Source: Bacteroidaceae bacterium (GTDB lineage: Bacteria; Bacteroidota; Bacteroidia; Bacteroidales; Bacteroidaceae). From it: a stretch of 64,000 nucleotides of DNA. Below the pieces are notes generated by a model, which worked only from the letters and a program-made list of their open reading frames with translations, ran no database searches and had not been told where the DNA came from. Location of the stretch: assembly GCA_017445925.1 (NCBI GenBank), contig JAFSRW010000051.1, forward strand, positions 1 through 64,000, read 5' to 3'. Position 1 is the stretch's first letter, and each line of letters begins with the position of its first letter. Position numbers and translations under genes: made by a program. Of this stretch, positions 44,706 to 53,005 are shown piece by piece.

Positions 44706-46259
44706 ATGGCACAGCAAGAAGATGTTTTCAAAAAGATAGTTTCTCACTGTAAAGAGTATGGTTTTGTATTCCCCAGCAGCGATATCTATGACGGTCTGGG
44801 CGCTGTTTATGACTACGGTCAGAATGGTGTGGAACTGAAGAACAACATTAAACAATACTGGTGGCAGAGCATGGTGCTGCTGCACGAGAATATAGTAGGT
44901 ATAGATGCTGCTATCTTTATGCATCCTACCACTTGGAAGGCTTCCGGACACGTGGATGCCTTTAATGATCCCCTGATTGATAACCGCGACTCTAAGAAGC
45001 GTTACCGTGCCGATGTGCTCATTGAGGAGCAGATGGCGAAATACGAGGATAAAATTCAGAAGGAGATAGAGAAGGCGCAGAAGCGTTTCGGCGATGCCTT
45101 CGACGAGGCTCAGTTCCGTGCTACCAATCCTCGCGTTCTGGAAAATCAGGAGAAATTTGATGCCCTGCACAAGCGTTACCAAGATGTTATGAATGCAGAA
45201 GGCGGCATCGACCTGGAGGGTATGAAGCAGATTATCCTGGATGAGGGTATCGTCTGCCCCATCAGCGGTACACGCAACTGGACGGATGTCCGTCAGTTCA
45301 ACCTGATGTTCAAAACGGAGATGGGTAGCACAGCCGATGGCGCCAGCACCATCTATCTGCGTCCCGAGACGGCTCAGGGTATCTTTGTGAACTACCTGAA
45401 TGTGCAGAAGACGGGTCGTATGAAGTTGCCCTTCGGTATCGCTCAGATAGGTAAGGCTTTCCGTAACGAGATTGTAGCCCGTCAGTTTATCTTCCGTATG
45501 CGTGAGTTCGAGCAGATGGAGATGCAGTTCTTTATCAAGCCCGGTACCGAACTGGACTGGTTTGCCAAGTGGAAGGAAACACGTATGAGATGGCACCAGA
45601 ACTTGGGCTTCGGCGCAGAGAACTATCGTTTCCACGATCATGATAAGTTGGCTCACTACGCTAACGCTGCAACCGATATTGAATTCCACATGCCTTTCGG
45701 TTTCAAGGAGGTGGAGGGTATACACTCACGTACCAACTTCGACCTGAGTCAGCACGCTAAGTACAGCGGCAAGAAGATTGAGTACTTCGATCCAGAGACC
45801 AACGAGAGCTATACTCCGTACGTTATAGAGACCTCTATCGGTGTGGACCGTATGTTCCTCTCTATCATGTGCCATAGCTATGAAGAGCAGCAGTTGCCCG
45901 ACGGTCAGACACGTACCGTGCTGCACCTGCCCGCTGCCTTGGCTCCTGTAAAACTGGCTGTATTCCCCCTGACCAAGAAGGACGGTATGCCTGAGAAGGC
46001 TCAAGAGATTATCAACGACCTGCGCTTCCACTTCAACTGCAAGTATGAGGAGAAGGACCAGATAGGTAAGCGCTACCGTCGTATGGATGCCATTGGCTGT
46101 CCCTACTGCGTGACCGTTGACCAGCAGACGCTGGAGGACAATACCGTTACCCTGCGCGATCGCGACACAATGGAACAGCGCCGCGTTGCCATCAGCGACC
46201 TGCGTGGTATCATAGAAGATCAGGTTAGCATAACAAGTCTGCTGAAGAAACTGCTGTAA
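44706..46259 (+). CDS. glyS: Glycyl-tRNA synthetase, homodimeric type
   Basis: 517 residues. Class II aminoacyl-tRNA synthetase of the alpha2 (eukaryote/archaea-like) type found in Bacteroidetes. It has the N-terminal YGFVFPSSDIYDGLGAVYDYG, motif 2 region FRNEIVARQFIFRMREFEQM, the ERPQ-like LRPETAQGIFVNY, motif 3 ETSIGVDRMFLSIM, and a C-terminal anticodon-binding domain (LAPVKLAVFPL). It charges tRNA-Gly. A housekeeping gene wedged between parts of the hemicellulose locus. Confidence 0.95.
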   Translation: MAQQEDVFKKIVSHCKEYGFVFPSSDIYDGLGAVYDYGQNGVELKNNIKQYWWQSMVLLHENIVGIDAAIFMHPTTWKASGHVDAFNDPLIDNRDSKKRYRADVLIEEQMAKYEDKIQKEIEKAQKRFGDAFDEAQFRATNPRVLENQEKFDALHKRYQDVMNAEGGIDLEGMKQIILDEGIVCPISGTRNWTDVRQFNLMFKTEMGSTADGASTIYLRPETAQGIFVNYLNVQKTGRMKLPFGIAQIGKAFRNEIVARQFIFRMREFEQMEMQFFIKPGTELDWFAKWKETRMRWHQNLGFGAENYRFHDHDKLAHYANAATDIEFHMPFGFKEVEGIHSRTNFDLSQHAKYSGKKIEYFDPETNESYTPYVIETSIGVDRMFLSIMCHSYEEQQLPDGQTRTVLHLPAALAPVKLAVFPLTKKDGMPEKAQEIINDLRFHFNCKYEEKDQIGKRYRRMDAIGCPYCVTVDQQTLEDNTVTLRDRDTMEQRRVAISDLRGIIEDQVSITSLLKKLL

Positions 46260-46324
46260 GCTAGGTTAGAGGTTATTGGTTATGGGTTATGGGTTAGAGG
46301 CAGTACTCAAGTTTAAAGTTTAAA

Positions 46325-47008
46325 GTGAAAGTGAAAAAGATTCTAGTTTTACTAGTTGGACTAGTTACACTGGTTGGGCTAGCTTTTAGCGTGAGTTCCT
46401 GCTCGGAAAAGAGCAATGAGTGGGATCCCTATTACAGTTGGGAGAGCAGGAATGCCCTGTGGTTTGAGCAGGTGGTAGATTCTGCCCGTACCGCCATTGC
46501 TGAGGCTAAAGCCCTATACGGTGAGGACTGGGAGGCACACTGCTCCTGGCGAATGTTCAAGAGCCTTCAGCGCAGCGCAGATCTTCCCGGTGCTACGACA
46601 GACAGCATCGTATGTAAAATCATCACGAAAGGGAATGGTACACAGGAGGTGAATTATACCGATTATGTACAAATCCACTTTCGGGGTTGGCTGATGCCTT
46701 CGGAATACATAATGTCTGACGGCGTAACGAAGGAAACGAAAAGCGTGGTCTTTGACCAGTCATATTACGGCGAATTTAACCCTAAAACAGCAGCTCCTGT
46801 CACGATGTATGTGGGAGGAACCATCGAAGGCTTCCAAACGGCATTGCAGAATATGGTGGTAGGAGACATGTGGTACGTATATGTCCCACAGCAGTTGGCT
46901 TATAAAAGCGAATCAAACGGTACCGTTCCTGCCTATAGCACGCTGCGCTTCCTAATGAATCTGGTAGGTGTGTACGAGGATGTTGAGGATGTACCGGCGT
47001 GGAAGTGA
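46325..47008 (+). CDS. FKBP-type peptidyl-prolyl isomerase lipoprotein
   Basis: 227 residues. The frame has no ATG; GTG at 46325 (or 46331) is the only start that leaves a signal peptide, with lipobox VSSC at cysteine 26. The FKBP domain fills the C-terminal half (YVQIHFRGWLMP, GTIEGFQTALQNMVVGDMWYVYVP, LRFLMNLVGVY). Likely folds exported proteins in the periplasm. The start codon sits inside an AAGTTTAAAG repeat. It follows glyS by 65 bases and probably shares its transcript. Confidence 0.85.
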   Translation: MKVKKILVLLVGLVTLVGLAFSVSSCSEKSNEWDPYYSWESRNALWFEQVVDSARTAIAEAKALYGEDWEAHCSWRMFKSLQRSADLPGATTDSIVCKIITKGNGTQEVNYTDYVQIHFRGWLMPSEYIMSDGVTKETKSVVFDQSYYGEFNPKTAAPVTMYVGGTIEGFQTALQNMVVGDMWYVYVPQQLAYKSESNGTVPAYSTLRFLMNLVGVYEDVEDVPAWK

Positions 47009-47238
47009 TTTCAATTGAAAATTGAAACGCTAACGTTAACCTAACGTTAACTAGTTCAAGGGGTTCAAGAAGTTCAAAGAGTTCAAGATTCAAGGGTTAT
47101 AGAGACTTTGGCTATTGGCCGTTGGCTATTGGCTTTTAACGAAAACGAAAACAAAGATAATTAACAAATAACAAAAAGTTAAGGTTAACGTTATCGTTAT
47201 CGTTCTATAAGGCTACTAAACTATTAAGCTAAAAACAT
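47009..47238. repeat. Short-word repeats upstream of GH43
   Basis: GTTAACG, TTCAAGGGGTTCAAG, TTGGCTATTGGC, AACAAATAAC and GTTATCG words run up to the GH43 ATG. No TAnnTTTG box is clear. Confidence 0.75.
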
Positions 47239-48771
47239 ATGAAAACAACAATCAAGAGTCTGCTTCTGTTTGCTTTATTAGTATGTGCACAGACGTTGAG
47301 AGGACAGAACACCTTCACAAATCCTGTGATATGGTCTGACGTGCCCGATATGGATGCGGTACGCGTTGGAAACGATTACTGGATGGTTTCAACCACCATG
47401 CATTTTTCGCCTGGAGCACCTATTATGCACTCCAAGGACCTTGTCCACTGGGAGACAGTGAACTACATCTTCGATACACTGAACGACAGTCCGAAGAACA
47501 ATCTTGAAGGTGGTAACGTGTATGGTCGTGGCCAGTGGGCTGCCTCACTGAAATACCACAAGGGAAAGTTCTACTGCTTCTTCGGCACAGGTGGAAGATC
47601 CTTCCTGTACAGCACGACAGACCCTCGCAAGAAGTGGGAGATTATCTGGCACAGCGACACCTACTATCATGATGCTGCTTTCTTTATCGACGATGACGAT
47701 CGTCCCTTCCTCTTCTTCAACGGCTCACATATACAGTTGCGTGAGTTTTATCCCGACTTCCGCCCCGGATTCAAGGAAGACGGTGTGAGTTGTGAGGTCA
47801 TTCACGGTGAGCCAAGGGGCTTGTTGGAGGGTTCTCATGCCTACAAGCACGACGGCAAATACTATCTTACCTGCATCTGGTGGCCACAAGGCGGCATCCG
47901 CACGCAGGTTTGCTTCCGTGCTGATAAGATTGACGGCGACTATGCCAATAATATGAAGGTCATTCTCTCTGACGATGCCGGCATCCGCGGACGTGGCGTA
48001 GCCCAAGGATTCTTTATAGATACACCCAACGGTGAATGGTGGAGCATGATGTTCCAGGACCACGATGCTGTGGGACGCATTCCTTACCTGATGCCTATGC
48101 AGTGGAAAGACAGCTGGCCCATGTTGGGCGACGAGAACGGCAAGGTAGGTAAAGTGCTGAACATGCCGGGCGGCGGCAAGAAATGCAAGGAACGCATCTC
48201 TGCCAGCGACGAATTCAAGAAGTCCAAGTTGGACATCGTATGGGAGTGGAACCACAATCCCGATAACAGTCTGTGGTCACTGACAGAACGCAAGGGTTTC
48301 ATGCGACTGAAGACCGGCAAGGTAGTCAATAATATCTTTGAGGCTCGTAACACCCTTACCCAAAGAACCTATGGCCCGAAGTCGGAAGCGAGCATACGCA
48401 TGGATATCAGCCAGATGAAGGAAGGCGACCACGCCGGACTATCTACTTACTGCTCAAAGCCAGGTACCATAGAGGTTGTTGTAGAGAACGGACAACGCTA
48501 TTTGCTTATGACGGATCGCACAGAGGAGAAAGCACGCGTTGCCTACAATGCAGACATTGTCTATCTGCGTGCCGATGCCGACTTTACCACAGATAACGCT
48601 ATCTTCCTCTATTCACAGGACGGAAAAGAGTGGAAGCCGTTAGGTGACAGCTTCCACATGGTCTTTAATCTGGAACACTTCGTGGGCAATCGCTTCGCCA
48701 TCTTCAACTATGCTACCAAGCAGAGCGGAGGATGGGTGGATGTGGATTGGTTCCACTTCTTTAAACGCTAA
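47239..48771 (+). CDS. GH43 glycosidase, probable alpha-L-arabinofuranosidase (subfamily 12-like)
   Basis: 510 residues. Signal peptide ends LRGQ. A five-bladed GH43 propeller starts NPVIWSDVPDMDAVRVG, where D37/D39 include the general base, and VSTTMHFSPGAPIMHSKDLV follows. A C-terminal beta-sandwich (about 310-510) ends GGWVDVDWFHFFKR. This arrangement is that of the GH43_12 enzymes of the Bacteroides ovatus xyloglucan locus, which remove arabinofuranose side chains. It lies apart from the other enzymes, beyond glyS and the FKBP gene. Confidence 0.83.
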   Translation: MKTTIKSLLLFALLVCAQTLRGQNTFTNPVIWSDVPDMDAVRVGNDYWMVSTTMHFSPGAPIMHSKDLVHWETVNYIFDTLNDSPKNNLEGGNVYGRGQWAASLKYHKGKFYCFFGTGGRSFLYSTTDPRKKWEIIWHSDTYYHDAAFFIDDDDRPFLFFNGSHIQLREFYPDFRPGFKEDGVSCEVIHGEPRGLLEGSHAYKHDGKYYLTCIWWPQGGIRTQVCFRADKIDGDYANNMKVILSDDAGIRGRGVAQGFFIDTPNGEWWSMMFQDHDAVGRIPYLMPMQWKDSWPMLGDENGKVGKVLNMPGGGKKCKERISASDEFKKSKLDIVWEWNHNPDNSLWSLTERKGFMRLKTGKVVNNIFEARNTLTQRTYGPKSEASIRMDISQMKEGDHAGLSTYCSKPGTIEVVVENGQRYLLMTDRTEEKARVAYNADIVYLRADADFTTDNAIFLYSQDGKEWKPLGDSFHMVFNLEHFVGNRFAIFNYATKQSGGWVDVDWFHFFKR

Positions 48772-48870
48772 CGTTAACGTTAACGATAACTTTTAGGGTT
48801 AAGGTTAGGGTTAACGTTAACGTTTAAAGAGCCAATAGCCAAAGTTCTTCGGTTATCGTTGACGTTAACG
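48772..48870. repeat. GTTAACGATAAC repeats between convergent genes
   Basis: AACGTTAACGTTAACG, GGGTTAAGGTTAGGG and CCAATAGCC words. No stem-plus-T terminator seen. Confidence 0.7.
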
Positions 48871-49956
48871 TTATCGTTTAATAAAGGCATTCATCTCTTC
48901 CTCATGCGCTTCTATGCTGAGTAAGAGGTGGAGTTGGTTGTTGGCACGGACAAAGTTGTGCTCTGGATATTGGCACTTCCAGTATTTGTCACCACTCAGA
49001 TAATCCCATAGGAAACGTACGCACTGCATATAGGGGAAGAGTTTCACGGCGTAAGGCAGGTTCTCGATCTCCACTTGGGTGAGGAAACTGGAGGCACTGC
49101 TCAAATACCCTTCTGTAAAGGCCTTGAAGATCTCCACGTTGAACTGCACCTTATCCATATCAGGACAGTCCTCTGCTACCATATTGGCACCTGTACGCAG
49201 GAAATCGCCATAATCAGAGAAGATGAAGTTGGGCATCACGGTATCCAGGTCGATAACACAAAGCACATTGTCGTTCTTATCGAACATCATATTGTTCACC
49301 TTGGTATCGCAATGGCATACTCGTTTGGGCAGAATGCCTTCACGACCCATACGCTCTGCTTTGCACATCTCCTCGGCTCGGGCATCTATCTCCTTAAGCA
49401 TATTCTGCACCTGGGGCTCACTGACACGTCCCACAGGATCGGCAGCTACCACCTCACGCAACTGCTGCAGGCGGAATTCCATATTGTGGAAATCCTTGAT
49501 GGTCTCACCCAACTGAACGGGAATGTCTGCCAACATAGCCTGGAAGTTGCCGAAAGCTTTACCGGCAGCCCGACTGCTCTCAGGATTCACAGCCTGCTTG
49601 GTAATGGCATCAGGAATGAAAATCATGATACGCCAGTACTTACCATCGACCTTGGCATACAACTTCTTGCTGTCCTCCTTTAAGGGAATGAAGGTCAGCA
49701 CCTTACGGTCTATATCATCCTCCCCTTTCTCTTCCAGTTTCTTACGGATGTGGGTGGTCACGGCATCGATGTTACGCATCACCATATCCACATCGGGGAA
49801 GACAGCATCGTTCACGCGTTGCAGCACATAGTCGGGCTGGTAGGCCTCGGCTGTCTTTACCTTATAGGTATCATTGATAAGACCCTCGCCCAAAGGCTTT
49901 ATCTCACTCACGTTGCCACGAATGGCAAATTTTGCAACAATGTTTTTTAAATCCAT
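48871..49956 (-). CDS. Phosphotransferase of the APH family, NahK-like sugar kinase
   Basis: 361 residues. Kinase fold of aminoglycoside phosphotransferase type: N-terminal LGEGLINDTYKV, catalytic loop VCHCDTKVNNMMF (HxDxxxxN) and the metal-binding VIDLDTVMPNF. In Bacteroidales similar proteins are annotated as N-acetylhexosamine 1-kinase or mucin-desulphating-associated; the substrate cannot be settled from the sequence. Monocistronic by appearance, no antibiotic-resistance context. Confidence 0.75.
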   Translation of the reverse strand: MDLKNIVAKFAIRGNVSEIKPLGEGLINDTYKVKTAEAYQPDYVLQRVNDAVFPDVDMVMRNIDAVTTHIRKKLEEKGEDDIDRKVLTFIPLKEDSKKLYAKVDGKYWRIMIFIPDAITKQAVNPESSRAAGKAFGNFQAMLADIPVQLGETIKDFHNMEFRLQQLREVVAADPVGRVSEPQVQNMLKEIDARAEEMCKAERMGREGILPKRVCHCDTKVNNMMFDKNDNVLCVIDLDTVMPNFIFSDYGDFLRTGANMVAEDCPDMDKVQFNVEIFKAFTEGYLSSASSFLTQVEIENLPYAVKLFPYMQCVRFLWDYLSGDKYWKCQYPEHNFVRANNQLHLLLSIEAHEEEMNAFIKR

Positions 49957-50025
49957 GCTATTTTAGTTTAGTAGGTTAGTAGTTTAGTCGTTTAGTAGAT
50001 TGGGAATTTGGGAAATTGGGAAATT

Positions 50026-50046
50026 CCCGCCGACAAAATCGGCGGG
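50026..50046 (-). terminator. Hairpin after the MG2-like gene
   Basis: Perfect stem CCCGCCGA / TCGGCGGG with 5-base loop, nine bases past the stop of the gene at 50055. Followed on the minus strand by AATTTCCCAATTTCCC rather than a long T-run. Confidence 0.55.
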
Positions 50047-50054
50047 CGCAGTAA

Positions 50055-52889
50055 CTATCTGTCTTCCGGCATACTTTTACCTGTCAGGAGGGTGCCGTCG
50101 GCTGCCATACCCTCTGCGCTAACGGCAATCTGAGTGGGCTTGCAGTTGTTGTAGAACTGTATCTTTGCTGAGCCAGAGGCATCCAGTTTCAGGTTGGGAT
50201 TCCAGTACAGGGTACGCCTGTAGTCCTTTGTGTCCGGCAGCGGTTTCTTGCTATAGTCGGGCTGATAGAAATCATCGGGGGCAGAGAATCCCGGCAGAAT
50301 GAGGTAACGATCGCGCCGAACCAGACGCATGCTTTCATCGGAATACGTTCGCAGGTCAATGGTGACCTGTGGCTGGTTGCTCCCCTCAAAATGCTTGTCG
50401 CCCTCACGTCGCGGACTATAGTCGGTATAGATATATACCTTATCTATATTAGCGAACTGGTTGAATTTCTCCTGCTCCCGGGTAGAGATATTACTGGTCC
50501 AGGTAGGTACAGACCCGTTGGCATCCATGCCCGTACTCATCCTGTTCTGTTGCATCGCCGACTCATCACTCAGCAGTTTTGTATTCATTCGGGTTACGAT
50601 GTCATAGGGGCGCTCCATATTCATATCACCGATATAGGTGCGTGACACGTCGACCGTAAAACGCTGCTGACCGATAAAGTAACCTGTACACAGACCAGCA
50701 TCGATGGCCTCGTTCAGTGCCGTGTATGCATCTATCACAAAGGCTGGCTTGCTGGCATCGAATTTCCTCAGCATGGTACGCTTGGCTCCGATGGTGACCT
50801 CATGAAGCGTTCGCGATCCATCGTTCAACCAGTCCTCTGCCATCACACTTCCCTTGGGGGCCTGTGCCAGATGTTCCTGGTACCAGTCATAAGGCTTTAC
50901 AAATCGAGGATAGATGAGACGTAGGCGGACATAGAACTCCGGATAGTTTATGCCACCATATTTGGTGGTACCACCTTCGAACCAGGCATGTTTGCTCTGC
51001 TTCCATTTGGTGGTATCCGAGGCTGCCAGTTCCATGATACAGCCTTCATAGAAACGCGGGCTCTGAATGTTGAACTGCCCCTTCTGGGTGACCATTTCAC
51101 CTATTACCCCGTCGGTCCCTTTATCTGAGGGCTTCGTGAATTTGGCATGCACCTTGACTTCGTTCTTCAGTGAACCCTCACTCTTATTGAAACGACCAAA
51201 GCCATCGTGCAACGTTGCCATCTCACTGTTGTCATCATTTACCGACATATCCTTCTCCGTGTAATTGGGCGTCGGTGTATTTTCCTCTTTAGATTCTTTT
51301 GCCTCAGGCATATCAGCATTAACAGCCTTCTCGCCAGCCTGGGCAAACAAATCCTCCATATGTTCCGACTGGTACTTGTTGACCTCGCCTGTCATCAGCG
51401 GTGTCATCTCAGGCATATGATTCAGGATAAAGGCACCCGGCGTGGCCATTGTATGCCAGTCGAACCGGCGCCAACCCTGTATCATAAGCAGGAGGTCGAG
51501 GGCACGCTGGTGCTCGGCATCGTCCTTCTCAAAGAAATACTCGGGTTGTTCCACAAAACCGCGTATCTGACTAGTCAGCAGCATTTCAGTAAGAATATTG
51601 CCTGAGTCGTAGATGTACTCCGTATGGGCCGCATCACGAACAGCGATGCTGACAGTCTCGTTGGGTGCATTGGACTGAACCCGCAAGCTGATAGGTTCAA
51701 AAGGCTTGGTAGGCGTATCGTCGATATCAGCAAAAGTTATGTTCTGTGCCTGAAAATCATTCTGGCGGATAAAGAACAGGCGGTCGGCATAGACTCGTCC
51801 CTCTACATTGAAGACAGTAACCTGACAGACACCCGTCTTCAACTTGTCTGGAGTCAGGGTAACGGAGAAGGTGGCACCTGAGCCCAGTTCCTCAAAGGCT
51901 AACACCTGACCCTGGTTCATTACCGTCATACCCAGAGGCTCGTTAGCCGCTGTGCCGGCAAGGGCAAGATCAACTTTCGCCTCCCCATTCTGCTGAGTTA
52001 GCATCATGGCACATCCGTCTGCCTCTATCTTGGGCAGACTCGGTTTGCCTGCTTTATATTTCCAAGAAAACTCAGCTGTGTATTTGGTTCCGCTGGTAGG
52101 AATAAATTCTATACTTCCTCTGCCACGTTGCTCCGTTTTGGCTTCCGCCACTTTATTGCCAGATCCGTCCATAATAGCCAAGGTACCCTCAATGTGCATA
52201 CCCTCATCATCATTAGCCTCGAAAGCCACACGGTTCTTAACACCTGCTATCAGATGACCGCCTTCGGGGAAAAGTTGGACGACTGCCTTGGGCAACTCAT
52301 TGTCGGCCTTGTACTGACGACGCAAGGGACGCAGGGTCATGAAATGCTCATACTCGCCTGGTGCCCTGGGTTTATCAAACACAGGGAAAACCTTGCTGTA
52401 AAGTTTTTCATAATCGCGATAGTACTCCTTCGCCATTTTCTTGTTGAAGAACCACTTCTCGGCATAATCGGTATGCGGATGCTGTGTCTCGCCCCAGTTC
52501 AACTGCCAACGGGTATAGGCACGTAACTCATAGTAACCACCATAAAGCGTATCGTTCAACACAAAATCGCCGTGTGCCTCTCCCTTCTCCAGCTCCAGCA
52601 ACTGGCGTTGCACGAGATAGCCGTCCTGGTTGAGCAGTTCGACGTACAGAACCTTGCTCACCCTGGAGGGTTTGCCGTCGCTTCTGCGGACATAGGCTTT
52701 ATAATATAATGTATCGCCTAGGAAATAACAGGTATTATCGGTATGGATGAATATCTGCTCCTGCGGGATGCTTGCCCCAAATTTCTGCAGACGGTCTGCC
52801 CAACCATCCAAGGTAGACGGAAGGTTTGCCTGAGCCGTCAGGTTCAGGGAAATAAATGTGCAAATAATAAACGAAAGAAACTTATTCAT
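50055..52889 (-). CDS. Large secreted protein with macroglobulin-like (MG2) N-terminus
   Basis: 944 residues from the ATG at 52889 (MNKFLSFIICTF, cleavage near TAQA). The upstream start at 52919 lies inside the -7 box 52917-52924 and is rejected. The N-terminal part EQIFIHTDNTCYFLGDTLYYKAYV is typical of MG2-type domains of Bacteroidetes proteins. Further Ig-like domains follow, and near 690-800 a region reminiscent of a TonB plug (AFVIDAYTALNEAIDAG). Such proteins are exported and of unknown function; complement-like or transport-associated roles are speculative. Confidence 0.7.
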   Translation of the reverse strand: MNKFLSFIICTFISLNLTAQANLPSTLDGWADRLQKFGASIPQEQIFIHTDNTCYFLGDTLYYKAYVRRSDGKPSRVSKVLYVELLNQDGYLVQRQLLELEKGEAHGDFVLNDTLYGGYYELRAYTRWQLNWGETQHPHTDYAEKWFFNKKMAKEYYRDYEKLYSKVFPVFDKPRAPGEYEHFMTLRPLRRQYKADNELPKAVVQLFPEGGHLIAGVKNRVAFEANDDEGMHIEGTLAIMDGSGNKVAEAKTEQRGRGSIEFIPTSGTKYTAEFSWKYKAGKPSLPKIEADGCAMMLTQQNGEAKVDLALAGTAANEPLGMTVMNQGQVLAFEELGSGATFSVTLTPDKLKTGVCQVTVFNVEGRVYADRLFFIRQNDFQAQNITFADIDDTPTKPFEPISLRVQSNAPNETVSIAVRDAAHTEYIYDSGNILTEMLLTSQIRGFVEQPEYFFEKDDAEHQRALDLLLMIQGWRRFDWHTMATPGAFILNHMPEMTPLMTGEVNKYQSEHMEDLFAQAGEKAVNADMPEAKESKEENTPTPNYTEKDMSVNDDNSEMATLHDGFGRFNKSEGSLKNEVKVHAKFTKPSDKGTDGVIGEMVTQKGQFNIQSPRFYEGCIMELAASDTTKWKQSKHAWFEGGTTKYGGINYPEFYVRLRLIYPRFVKPYDWYQEHLAQAPKGSVMAEDWLNDGSRTLHEVTIGAKRTMLRKFDASKPAFVIDAYTALNEAIDAGLCTGYFIGQQRFTVDVSRTYIGDMNMERPYDIVTRMNTKLLSDESAMQQNRMSTGMDANGSVPTWTSNISTREQEKFNQFANIDKVYIYTDYSPRREGDKHFEGSNQPQVTIDLRTYSDESMRLVRRDRYLILPGFSAPDDFYQPDYSKKPLPDTKDYRRTLYWNPNLKLDASGSAKIQFYNNCKPTQIAVSAEGMAADGTLLTGKSMPEDR

Positions 52890-52916
52890 AATAGACGAAT
52901 AGTTGTTTAACTCAGG

Positions 52917-52924
52917 CAAAGATA
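52917..52924 (-). promoter_or_regulatory. -7 element TATCTTTG of the MG2-like gene
   Basis: Minus-strand TATCTTTG 28 bases upstream of the ATG at 52889. It is divergent from the promoter at 52969. Confidence 0.5.
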
Positions 52925-52968
52925 ATACTTTTTCTTCACATTCTCTTGTGCAAGCCAGATTTTTCAGT

Positions 52969-52976
52969 TATTTTTG
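52969..52976 (+). promoter_or_regulatory. -7 element TATTTTTG of the helicase gene
   Basis: TATTTTTG 29 bases upstream of the ATG at 53006. Confidence 0.45.
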
Positions 52977-53005
52977 CGAAATAGATTGAAAGTTGATGGT
53001 TGAGG

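Noticed and set aside
44643-45725. 360-codon frame antisense to glyS
   Set aside because: Lies wholly over conserved synthetase sequence; a shadow frame.
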